Positions 1 to 7,116 of a stretch of 64,000 nt of DNA are shown here, one piece after another. This DNA is from CAZGXI01 sp964529715. Lineage in GTDB: Bacteria > Chloroflexota > Anaerolineae > Aggregatilineales > Ch27. The DNA lies in the NCBI GenBank assembly GCA_964529715.1, contig CAZGXI010000022.1:1-64000 (forward strand). The letters are read 5' to 3'. A model generated the notes under the pieces. The model made no database searches and was not told where the DNA came from. It saw only the letters and a list, made by a program, of their open reading frames with translations. The position numbers and the translations under genes are program-made. Each line of letters begins with the position of its first letter. Position 1 is the stretch's first letter.

Positions 1-55
1 GAACCCCCAACCAAAGGCTTAAAAGGCCCCTGCTCTGCCGTTGAGCTACGCGCCC
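1..55 (-). tRNA. tRNA-Lys (anticodon UUU), 3' part cut by window edge
   Basis: Read on the minus strand, the gene starts at 55 with GGGCGCG (acceptor strand), then TA, a D-stem GCTC/GAGC, an anticodon stem GGGGC/GCCTT (with G-U pairs) and the loop CTTTTAA, which gives anticodon TTT. The variable loop and the T-arm up to GGGGGTTC are visible. The T-stem 3' strand, acceptor 3' strand and CCA lie outside the window, so acceptor pairing cannot be checked. The anticodon and D-arm are unambiguous. Confidence 0.9.
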
Positions 56-65
56 GCTACAGGCT

Positions 66-74
66 ATAATAGCA
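66..74 (-). promoter_or_regulatory. possible extended -10 of the tRNA-Lys gene
   Basis: On the minus strand TGC-TATTAT lies about 10 bases upstream of the mature tRNA 5' end, a plausible extended -10. No good -35 is visible at normal spacing. The rest of 75-270 holds nothing else I can name with confidence. Confidence 0.35.
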
Positions 75-270
75 TAACTTGGCCGTTCTATCCAGAGGAA
101 AGTGGCCGCTTTTTTTCCCTACACTACTTCACCGCCACCCATAACCCTTGTACAGTTTATCTAACACATCCTGTGCGACTTGTGATACACTACGGGCGGC
201 AATTCCCCGGTCTGAGGCCACCGGCTGAAAAGAGCGGCCCTTTGTCACCAAGAGGAACAAGGAGCAACTG

Positions 271-1842
271 ATGGCTATCAAGATCACCTATGCTACCCTG
301 TCGGCAGATGACCCCGAACTGCACGCTGCGTTCGACCAAGCCATTGCGCGCGTCACCGCCGAATTCGGCCAGACGCATCCGCAGTATATCGGCAGCGAAA
401 AACGCTTCGGTGGCGCTACCTTCGAGGACCGCAGCCCCATCGACACGCGCATCTGCCTGGGCCACTTCCAAAAAGGCACACGCCAGGATGCCAAAGACGC
501 CATCGCCGCTGCCCGCGCCGCCTTCCCTGCCTGGAGTCACCTGCCCTACCAGGAGCGCAACAAGATTCTCCACCGCGCCGGCGACCTGATCCACGAGCGT
601 GTGCTGGACCTCTCGGCCCTCGTGGTCATCGAGACGGGCAAGAGCCGCGTCGAGGCGATGGGCGAGGTCGAGGAGTCCGCCGACCTCATTCACTGGTATG
701 CCCGGATGATGGAGGAGAACAACGGCTTCGTCATCAAGATGGGATCGTATGACCCGGCCAAAGATGAAAACTACAGTGTGTTGCGGCCCTACGGCGTGTG
801 GGCGGTCGTCGCGCCCTTCAACTTCCCAATGGCGCTAGCCGTCGGCCCGATTGCCGCCGCCTTGACGATGGGCAACACGGTGGTGTTCAAATGTGCGTCA
901 GACACGCCCTATATCGGTGTGAAGATTCAGGAAGCCTTTAGGGATGCAGGTGTCCCCGCTGGGGCGATCAACTACATCACCGGTGGCGGCGGCACGGTCG
1001 GGGCAGAACTGGTCGAGAACCCCGGTGTAGACGGGATCACCTTCACCGGCAGCTACGACATTGGCTACCATTCCGTGTTCAAGACCTTCTCCAAGACCTA
1101 CCCCAAGCCGGTCATCGTGGAGATGGGCGGCAAGAACCCGGCCATTGTGATGCCCAGCGCCGACCTGGACGTGGCCGCGCTCGGCGTGACGCGCGCCGCC
1201 TTCGGCCTGGACGGGCAGAAGTGCTCGGCCTGCTCGCGCGTGTATGTCCACGAGTCGATCAAGGACGCCTTCTTGCAGAAGCTCGTCGAGACGACCCGGC
1301 GCGTCGCGGTGGTGGGCGATCCGCGCAAGAAGGAAACCTTCATGGGCACGGTGATCAACCAGAACGCCTACAACGACTACCAGCGCTTCATGGCTAAAGC
1401 CCGCGCCGACGGCCACGTGATCTACGGCGGCAATGTGCTGACCGAGGGCGACTTCGCACACGGTTACTTCGTCGAACCGGCCATCGTAGATGGCCTGCCG
1501 GAAGATCACGAGCTGGTCAAACAGGAATTGTTCGTCCCGATCCTGCACGTGGGCACGTTCAAGACGTTAGACGAGGCGCTCGACAAGGCCAACGCCACCG
1601 AGTACGGTCTGACGGCGGGCTTCTTCAGCAAGGATGAGGGCGAGATCGAGACCTTCTTCGACCGCATCGAGGCGGGCGTGACCTACGTCAACCGCGCCGC
1701 CGGGGCAACCACCGGCGCGTGGCCGGGCATCCAGACCTTCGGCGGCTGGAAGGCCAGCGGCAGCAGCGGCAAGAACATCGGCGGCCCGCACACCATCCAG
1801 CTTTACGGGCGCGAACAGAGCCGCACGCGCATCATCGGCTAG
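271..1842 (+). CDS. L-glutamate gamma-semialdehyde (P5C) dehydrogenase-like aldehyde dehydrogenase
   Basis: A 523-residue NAD(P)-dependent aldehyde dehydrogenase. The family oxidises 1-pyrroline-5-carboxylate/glutamate semialdehyde to glutamate in proline and arginine breakdown, in the cytoplasm. The fold is complete: the PFNFPMA segment, the general base E284 in VEMGGKNP, the nucleophile C318 in GQKCSACS, and a C-terminal GGWKASGSSGKN. Length fits the RocA/PruA group (about 515-545). The ATG follows AAGGAG at good spacing. The gene is followed by a strong hairpin terminator, so it is probably monocistronic. P5C as substrate is inferred from overall similarity; another semialdehyde is possible, given the aminotransferase and CoA-transferase genes downstream. 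Confidence 0.85.
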   Translation: MAIKITYATLSADDPELHAAFDQAIARVTAEFGQTHPQYIGSEKRFGGATFEDRSPIDTRICLGHFQKGTRQDAKDAIAAARAAFPAWSHLPYQERNKILHRAGDLIHERVLDLSALVVIETGKSRVEAMGEVEESADLIHWYARMMEENNGFVIKMGSYDPAKDENYSVLRPYGVWAVVAPFNFPMALAVGPIAAALTMGNTVVFKCASDTPYIGVKIQEAFRDAGVPAGAINYITGGGGTVGAELVENPGVDGITFTGSYDIGYHSVFKTFSKTYPKPVIVEMGGKNPAIVMPSADLDVAALGVTRAAFGLDGQKCSACSRVYVHESIKDAFLQKLVETTRRVAVVGDPRKKETFMGTVINQNAYNDYQRFMAKARADGHVIYGGNVLTEGDFAHGYFVEPAIVDGLPEDHELVKQELFVPILHVGTFKTLDEALDKANATEYGLTAGFFSKDEGEIETFFDRIEAGVTYVNRAAGATTGAWPGIQTFGGWKASGSSGKNIGGPHTIQLYGREQSRTRIIG

Positions 1843-1862
1843 GCAAAATCGCCTGATTGTCG

Positions 1863-1897
1863 CGGCGGGTCGGACGGCCGTCCGGTCCGCCGTTTTC
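1863..1897 (+). terminator. rho-independent terminator after the aldehyde dehydrogenase
   Basis: A GC-rich inverted repeat begins CGGCGG (1863) and ends CCGCCG (1892), with GGAC/GTCC pairing inside, and is followed by TTTTCT. It lies 20 bases past the stop codon. Confidence 0.75.
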
Positions 1898-1970
1898 TAT
1901 AACTGCCGATTCACCTGAGCACAAACCGCACCATTCAAACCGATTGACACGGATTTTCCTCGATTTTCTT

Positions 1971-1997
1971 CTTGGCGTTCCTGGCGTCTTGGCGGTT
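1971..1997. repeat. dispersed repeat, 'AACCGCCAAGACGCCAGG' family, copy 1
   Basis: The minus strand reads AACCGCCAAGACGCCAGG (1980-1997) followed by AACGCCAAG. The same 18-base core recurs at 40228-40245. Here it lies in the leader of the CoA-transferase operon; bases 1898-2037 contain no gene. Confidence 0.6.
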
Positions 1998-2037
1998 TAA
2001 TTGACTTACCAAGTACTCAACACCTGAGGCGATGTCC

Positions 2038-2955
2038 ATGTCCAAACTCCTCTCTATGCGCGAAGCGATCCAGGAATACGTGCCCGACGGCATAACCCTC
2101 GCCATCGAGGGCTTCACGTCGCTGATCTGCTTTGCCGCCGCGCACGAAATCATCCGCCAGGGCAGGCGCAACCTGACCCTCTGCCGCATGACGCCCGACC
2201 TGATCTACGATCAGATGGTCGCAGCGGGGACGGCCCGCAAGCTCGTCTTCAGCTACCTGGGCAATCCCGGCGTCGGGCCGCTCTATGCCATCCGCCGCGC
2301 CGTCGAGAAGGGCATCCCGGTTCCGCTGGAGATCGAGGAATACACGCACTTCAGCATGATCGGGCGCTACATGGCCGGGGCAGCGCGGCTGCCATTCTTC
2401 CCGCTGCGCAGCCACACCGGCAGCGACCTGCCCGGCGTCAATCCGCGCATCAAGACGGTAAAAAGCCCCTACGAGGACGGCGAGGAGATCGCCGTCGTGC
2501 CGCCGCTCAACCCCGACGTAACGATCATCCACGCGCCGCGCTGCGACGCGAACGGCAACACCCAGCTTTGGGGTCTGCTCGGCGCGCAAAAGGAAGCCGC
2601 CTTCGCCGCCGGAAAAGTGATCGTCGTGGTGGAAGAAATCGTCAGTGAGGCAGTCATCCGCGCCGACCCAAACCGCACGCTGATCCCCGATCTGATCGTG
2701 GATGCCATCGTCGTGGAGCCGTTCGGGGCGCATCCCTCCTACGTGCAGGGCTACTATGACCGCGACAACAGCTTCTACCTGGACTGGGGCAAGCGGTCTC
2801 AGGACGAAGCGCAGACACAGGCATGGCTGGACGAGTGGGTTTACAGCGTGCCGGATCGCTCCGCGTATTTGAAAAAGCTGGGCGACGCGGCGCTGAGCCG
2901 CCTGCGTCCCGGCAATGCGCTTTCTGCGCCCGTGAATTACGGTGAATACGCCTGA
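2038..2955 (+). CDS. CoA-transferase family I, subunit A
   Basis: Alpha subunit of a two-subunit family I CoA-transferase (glutaconate/3-oxoacid type), which moves CoA between an acyl-CoA and a free carboxylate. About 305 residues, close to GctA-like subunits (about 320). Family features include the N-terminal VPDGITLAIEGF strand-loop and HAPRCDANGN near the middle. Two in-frame ATGs occur at 2032 and 2038; GAGG at 2026-2029 is 2 bases from the first and 8 from the second, so 2038 is chosen. It is the first gene of an operon with a 102-residue orphan, subunit B and an aminotransferase. The substrate is not readable from sequence. Confidence 0.85.
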   Translation: MSKLLSMREAIQEYVPDGITLAIEGFTSLICFAAAHEIIRQGRRNLTLCRMTPDLIYDQMVAAGTARKLVFSYLGNPGVGPLYAIRRAVEKGIPVPLEIEEYTHFSMIGRYMAGAARLPFFPLRSHTGSDLPGVNPRIKTVKSPYEDGEEIAVVPPLNPDVTIIHAPRCDANGNTQLWGLLGAQKEAAFAAGKVIVVVEEIVSEAVIRADPNRTLIPDLIVDAIVVEPFGAHPSYVQGYYDRDNSFYLDWGKRSQDEAQTQAWLDEWVYSVPDRSAYLKKLGDAALSRLRPGNALSAPVNYGEYA

Positions 2956-2983
2956 TGCGCCGCACACACAGAGGAGAAGCATC

Positions 2984-3292
2984 ATGACCGGCGAAAGCGA
3001 ACCGATCTTCTGGCGGGGACAACTGGTTGGCCACATCCTCGAGCCCCGCAGGCTGCCTGCTGCGTGGCGCGGCGGGTGGTCGCCGATGTACAACGAGTAC
3101 GCCGAGCAGTTCCTGGCGCTGGTCAGCGCAGGCGCAGCGCAGTGGGTGGAATACGGCAGCGGCTCCCGGCGCGAAATGGCGCGGGTGGAACAGGCGCCCG
3201 CTGAGACTATCGAACTGATCATCGAGGTCGTAGACGAGTCGGGGACGCTATTCGTGAGTCCCCTCAAGCCGGATGAACCGGATCAATCGTGA
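2984..3292 (+). CDS. uncharacterised 102-residue protein between the CoA-transferase subunits
   Basis: I do not recognise a family. The ATG at 2984 is preceded by GAGGAG at 2971-2976, a strong ribosome-binding site; an upstream GTG-type start at 2942 would overlap subunit A and lacks a site. The product is soluble, with several Trp in its N-terminal half (FWRGQ, AAWRGGW), the segment MYNEYAEQFLAL, and an acidic beta-strand pattern near the C-terminus (ELIIEVVDESG). It may be a small alpha/beta domain. Subunits A and B of this transferase family are usually adjacent, so a separate gene between them is unusual and suggests a role with the enzyme. Confidence 0.7.
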   Translation: MTGESEPIFWRGQLVGHILEPRRLPAAWRGGWSPMYNEYAEQFLALVSAGAAQWVEYGSGSRREMARVEQAPAETIELIIEVVDESGTLFVSPLKPDEPDQS

Positions 3293-3313
3293 GCCGCGAG
3301 CGCGGGCAAGAAC

Positions 3314-3379
3314 ATGCTCGGCAAAATTCTGATGGAAGTGCGCGAAACCTTGCGCAAACGCGAAAGTGAGACTGCATGA
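3314..3379 (+). CDS. possible 21-residue coupling peptide ahead of subunit B
   Basis: An ATG at 3314 opens a 21-codon frame (MLGKILMEVRETLRKRESETA), amphipathic and strongly charged. Its TGA overlaps the ATG of the next gene as ATGA (3376-3379). It fills an 83-base gap in an otherwise tightly packed operon and could couple translation into subunit B. There is no convincing ribosome-binding site of its own, so this may be chance. Confidence 0.25.
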   Translation: MLGKILMEVRETLRKRESETA

Positions 3380-4143
3380 GCAACTACACCGCTTCTGAAA
3401 TGATGATCGCCGTCGCGGCGCGGGCGCTGCTGGACGCGCGGACGGTCTTCGTGGGCGTCGGGATGCCCAACATTGCCTGCAACCTGGCCCGCCGCGCAGG
3501 CAACCCCGACCTCGCCCTGATCTACGAGTCAGGCGTGTACGGCGCGCAGCCTGCCCGTCTGCCGCTCTCCATCGGCGATCCGACCCTCGTCACCGGCTCG
3601 CTCGCCACCATGTCGATGAGCGATCTGTTTCTCTACTACCTTCAGGGCGGACTGGTAGATGTGGCCCTGCTTGGTGCAGCGCAGATCGACCGCTACGGTA
3701 ACCTGAACAGCACCGTGATCGGCAGCTATGAGAAGCCCAAAGTCCGGCTGCCGGGCAGCGGCGGCGCATGCGAGATCGCCATCAACGCGCAGCGGGTGCT
3801 GATCATCTCGACGCTGGCGAAGCGCACCTTCGTGGAAAAGGTCGATTTTCTCACCAGCCCCGGTTTCCTGCGCGGCAAGGCGGCGTGGAAAAAGCTGAAC
3901 CTGCCCGGCGCAGGGCCGCAGCAGGTCATCACCGATAAGTGCGTGTTCGACTTCCACCCGGAGACGGGCGAGATGCGCCTGGCGAGCCTCCATCCCGGCG
4001 TGACGGTCGAACAGGTGCGTGCCGAGATCGGCTGGTCGGACCTGTGCGTCGCGGAGAACCTGGGCGAGACCGAGCCGCCGTCGGACGATTACCTGCGCAT
4101 CATGCGCGAAGACCTCGACCCGGAGGGCCTGTACCGGAAATGA
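3376..4143 (+). CDS. CoA-transferase family I, subunit B
   Basis: Beta subunit partner of the 2038 gene, 255 residues, usual for GctB-like proteins (about 250-265). The LIYESGVYG segment near residues 51-59 carries the Glu that in this family forms the glutamyl-CoA thioester. The glycine-rich KVRLPGSGGACEIA stretch is typical of beta subunits. The start overlaps an upstream short frame by ATGA, and the stop overlaps the aminotransferase start, again by ATGA (4140-4143). Translation of the whole set is probably coupled. Confidence 0.88.
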   Translation: MSNYTASEMMIAVAARALLDARTVFVGVGMPNIACNLARRAGNPDLALIYESGVYGAQPARLPLSIGDPTLVTGSLATMSMSDLFLYYLQGGLVDVALLGAAQIDRYGNLNSTVIGSYEKPKVRLPGSGGACEIAINAQRVLIISTLAKRTFVEKVDFLTSPGFLRGKAAWKKLNLPGAGPQQVITDKCVFDFHPETGEMRLASLHPGVTVEQVRAEIGWSDLCVAENLGETEPPSDDYLRIMREDLDPEGLYRK

Positions 4144-5483
4144 GTCCTCAACACCCTGAAGGGCACGTGTTCTACCGCAAGATGAAGCACGCCTATCCCG
4201 TGATCGTGCGGGCGGAGGGCGTCTATCTCTACGACATGGCAGGCCGCCGCTACATCGACGCAGCAGGCGGCGCGATTGTGGTCAACGTCGGGCACGGTGT
4301 GGAGGCCATCGCTGCCACAATGGCCGATCAGGCGCGGCAGGTGGCCTACGTGCACGGCGAGAAGTTCACCACACCCATCATGGAAGCCTACGCCGCCGCC
4401 CTCGCGGAAGTGATCCCCCTGCCCGACGTGCGCTTCTTCCCGCTGACCACCGGCAGCGAGGCGGTCGAGGCGGCGATCAAGCTGGCGCGGCAGGTCCAGA
4501 TCGTGCGCGGGCAGGCGCGGCGCTCGCTCGTGATCGGGCGCTGGAACTCCTATCACGGCATCACGCTCGGCACATTAGCCATCGGCGGGCGCAAGGCGGC
4601 GCGATCCCCCTTCCTGCCGATGTTCGTGGACATGCCGCACATCGAGCCGCCGACGTGCTACCGCTGCCCCTTCGGGCGGACCTATCCTGGCTGCGGCCTG
4701 ACCTGTGCGCAGATGCTCGAACGGGCGATCACCGAGTACGGGCCGGAGAACGTCGCCGCCTTCATTGCGGAACCTGTCTCCGGTGCGGCGCTGGCGGCCA
4801 CCGTTCCCCCGCCGGACTACTGGCCTGCGATCCGCGAGATTTGCGACCGCTACGGCGTGATCCTGATCGCCGACGAGGTGATGTGCGGCTTCGGGCGGAC
4901 CGGGCGCTGGTGCGCCTTCGAGCATTTCGGCTTCACGCCGGACCTGCTCACGATGGGCAAAGGCGTGGCAGGCGGCGTGTTCCCGCTGTCGATCCTGGCG
5001 GCGCGCGGCTCGCTGGTGGACGAGCTTTACGCCGCCGGGCAAGATTTCAATCATGGCGGCACATTTTCGCATCACGCCGTCGGCGCGGCGGCAGGACTGG
5101 CAACCCTGCACTACGTGCAGGAACACGATCTGGTGGGCGAGGCGGCGCGCAAGGGTGAACTGCTGGGCCGTCTGTTGCGCGATGCGCTGGACGATTTGCC
5201 CGGCGTGGGCGATGTGCGCGGCGTGGGTCTGATGTGGGGCGTCGAATTCGTGCAAGATAAGGCGACGAAAGCGCCCTTCGACGCCAGACTGGACGTGGCG
5301 CACCGCGTCTTCAACGCCGCCTTCGACCTGGGGCTGATGACCTATCCGGGGCGCGGCGCGGCAGACGGCACAGCAGGCGACGTGATCATGCTCGGCCCGC
5401 CCGCGATCATCGACGAGCCGACGCTGCGCGAGGTGGTTGCGTTGCTGGCGCAGGCGATCCGGCAGGCAATTCAGAGCGTCTAG
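4140..5483 (+). CDS. class III PLP-dependent aminotransferase
   Basis: A 447-residue fold-type I aminotransferase of the omega-amino-acid group (GABA, acetylornithine, beta-alanine, taurine types). Seen: GSEAVEAAIKLAR, a CYRCPFGRTYPGC cysteine cluster, the IADEVMCGFGRTG segment with the PLP-pairing Asp, and K274 in LTMGKGVAGG as Schiff-base lysine. The CYRCP cysteine motif occurs in a subset of class III enzymes. The ATG at 4140 overlaps the previous stop; a longer in-frame extension upstream lies inside subunit B and is rejected. With the CoA-transferase it suggests breakdown of an amino acid through an acyl-CoA, but the substrate cannot be named. Confidence 0.88.
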   Translation: MSPQHPEGHVFYRKMKHAYPVIVRAEGVYLYDMAGRRYIDAAGGAIVVNVGHGVEAIAATMADQARQVAYVHGEKFTTPIMEAYAAALAEVIPLPDVRFFPLTTGSEAVEAAIKLARQVQIVRGQARRSLVIGRWNSYHGITLGTLAIGGRKAARSPFLPMFVDMPHIEPPTCYRCPFGRTYPGCGLTCAQMLERAITEYGPENVAAFIAEPVSGAALAATVPPPDYWPAIREICDRYGVILIADEVMCGFGRTGRWCAFEHFGFTPDLLTMGKGVAGGVFPLSILAARGSLVDELYAAGQDFNHGGTFSHHAVGAAAGLATLHYVQEHDLVGEAARKGELLGRLLRDALDDLPGVGDVRGVGLMWGVEFVQDKATKAPFDARLDVAHRVFNAAFDLGLMTYPGRGAADGTAGDVIMLGPPAIIDEPTLREVVALLAQAIRQAIQSV

Positions 5484-5504
5484 GCGACAGGCGTCAAAGC
5501 GACA
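5476..5504. repeat. 29-base repeat overlapping the aminotransferase stop, copy 1
   Basis: The 29-mer starting GCGTCTAG and ending AAGCGACA matches 6053-6081 at 23 of 29 positions. Both copies sit at the 3' end of a gene, this one overlapping the stop codon. Confidence 0.45.
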
Positions 5505-5552
5505 TACGCCGGAGCATCCATTACACGCCCCGGCATAGCAAAGATAGCACCT

Positions 5553-6053
5553 ATGATTATCCGCCCTATCCGCGAAGACGACGCCGAGGATTTCCTGGCC
5601 CTGTGCCGGCAGCTCGACCGCGAGACGGCGTTCATGCTGTTGGAACCCGATGAACGGAATACGACCGTCGAGCAGCAGCGCGAGCGCATTCTCTCCATCC
5701 TGGTGACCGACAACCAGATGATCTTCGTGGCCGAGCACGAGGGCCAGCTTGTCGGCTATCTCGCCGGTTTTGGCGGCAACTACCGACGCAACCGCGACAA
5801 TGTGCACATCGTGATCGGCATTCTCCAGACGTTCACCGGGCAGGGCATCGGCAGGCGGCTGTTCGAGACGGTCGAGGCGTGGGCGCGCGAACGCGGTCTG
5901 CACCGCCTGGAACTGACCGTCATGGCGCACAACGAACGCGGCAAAGCCCTCTACGCGAAGATGGGTTTCGAGGTCGAGGGGGTCAAGCGCGAGTCGTTGT
6001 GCGTGAACGGTGCGTGGGTGGATGAAATCTGCATGGCAAAGCTGCTGAAATAG
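5553..6053 (+). CDS. GNAT-family N-acetyltransferase
   Basis: A 166-residue single-domain acetyltransferase of the RimI/phosphinothricin-acetyltransferase type. It starts directly with MIIRPIREDDAEDFLAL (beta1-alpha1), and has the acetyl-CoA loop FTGQGIGRRLFE (Q/R-x-x-G-x-G/A) near residues 96-107, then the C-terminal beta5-alpha4 KALYAKMGFEVEGV. The acceptor is unknown. The ribosome-binding site is weak. It lies 70 bases after the aminotransferase and may be the last gene of that operon. Confidence 0.85.
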   Translation: MIIRPIREDDAEDFLALCRQLDRETAFMLLEPDERNTTVEQQRERILSILVTDNQMIFVAEHEGQLVGYLAGFGGNYRRNRDNVHIVIGILQTFTGQGIGRRLFETVEAWARERGLHRLELTVMAHNERGKALYAKMGFEVEGVKRESLCVNGAWVDEICMAKLLK

Positions 6054-6081
6054 CGTCTAGTCGGCAGATGTCGAAGCGGCA
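6053..6081. repeat. 29-base repeat after the GNAT gene, copy 2
   Basis: Second copy of the element at 5476-5504 (23/29 identical), starting GCGTCTAG immediately at the stop codon of the GNAT gene. Confidence 0.45.
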
Positions 6082-6115
6082 GGTGCAAGGCAATACAGAC
6101 AACCGCGCTATGCTT

Positions 6116-6880
6116 CTAACGTTCGACTGACGCCCCACCGTTCTCGCGCAGCACGTCTTCGATAAACCGCCGCATCCGCTCATAGTGGGGACCTTTCCAG
6201 TAGACCTGCCCGCACGACCGGCAGCGGCGGAATTCGTCGTAATAGGTCTGTGTCCGGGACGGCAGGCAGTCCTGCACGGCTGCTTTATCGACCACTTCCA
6301 ACAGGCCGTTGCAGGTGATGCAGCGACGAAACGGAGCCACCAACCCGCCCAGGTCGAAGCGGCGCATCACCTCCGCCACCTGCCGCCGGGGATTCGTCTC
6401 GCGGACATAGTAGCCGCGCGTGACCATGCTCCGCTTGAGCAGGCCGCGATCCCGCGTCAGCAGCGTGCGCTTCTCGGCGTGGGAGATTTGCGCCAGTTCG
6501 GGATCGTCGTAGTCATTGCGGTAAAGGGTGTCGAAGCCCAACATACGCAGGTAGGCCGCCAGCTTGCCCAGGTGTTGATCCAACACGAAACGCGGCTCGC
6601 GCAGCGGGTTGGGCCGCACGCGCACCACCGGCGCGATGTCGAACGACTCGAACACCGGGTAGACGCTGATCTGATCGCCATCCCGCACGATGTAGGAAAA
6701 ATCCACCGACTCACCGTTGACCAGGATCAGATCGATCTCGGTATGCGGCACGCCCAGCGACTCGATCATGTCTTTCACCGACACACGACCCTCAAAGGCG
6801 CGAGGAAAGGTCACCTGCCTGCGATGGGGCGGCAGAAAGAAGTTCAACTCGGCATAGAAGCGAAAGTGCGCCTGGGGCAT
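6116..6880 (-). CDS. Mut7-C ribonuclease-like protein with N-terminal ubiquitin-like fold
   Basis: 254 residues. Residues 1-80 look like a ThiS/MoaD-type beta-grasp domain (FRFYAELNFFLPP, then VRDGDQISVYPVFES). Residues 95-250 match Mut7-C, a PIN-fold RNase domain followed by a zinc ribbon: RFVLDQHLGKLAAYLRMLGF, LLTRDRGLLKR, and CxxC pairs at C187/C190 and C220/C223. This two-domain architecture is a known family; its role is presumed to be RNA processing or decay. I choose ATG 6880 because GGAG lies 8 bases upstream. A GTG 45 bases further upstream has no site and would add residues before the fold. Confidence 0.85.
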   Translation of the reverse strand: MPQAHFRFYAELNFFLPPHRRQVTFPRAFEGRVSVKDMIESLGVPHTEIDLILVNGESVDFSYIVRDGDQISVYPVFESFDIAPVVRVRPNPLREPRFVLDQHLGKLAAYLRMLGFDTLYRNDYDDPELAQISHAEKRTLLTRDRGLLKRSMVTRGYYVRETNPRRQVAEVMRRFDLGGLVAPFRRCITCNGLLEVVDKAAVQDCLPSRTQTYYDEFRRCRSCGQVYWKGPHYERMRRFIEDVLRENGGASVER

Positions 6881-6920
6881 AACCGACACTCCATTCCGCA
6901 ATACTTTTGATCGAGCAATC

Positions 6921-6951
6921 TTCACAAACTTGTTTAGAGATCGTGTATAAT
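6921..6951 (+). promoter_or_regulatory. candidate promoter for the membrane hydrolase gene
   Basis: TTCACA (6921-6926) and TATAAT (6946-6951) are separated by 19 bases. The implied leader to the gene at 7117 is about 160 bases; I see no riboswitch-like pattern in it. Confidence 0.35.
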
Positions 6952-7116
6952 ATTACAGGGACTCCACGATGGCTCCAATAACCCGGCGACAGTGTTTTCG
7001 GGTACACATCCCGCACCGTGTGACCGTCCCTATCTCCATTCTGTCCCAACACAGCCTGCCCATGCGAGTCCTGTTCGTAGATTGATCCGCGCTTCAGCTT
7101 TTCAGGAGAGAGAAGA

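Noticed and set aside
6881..7116. riboswitch in the leader of the membrane hydrolase gene
   Set aside because: No conserved aptamer pattern or terminator pair could be recognised.
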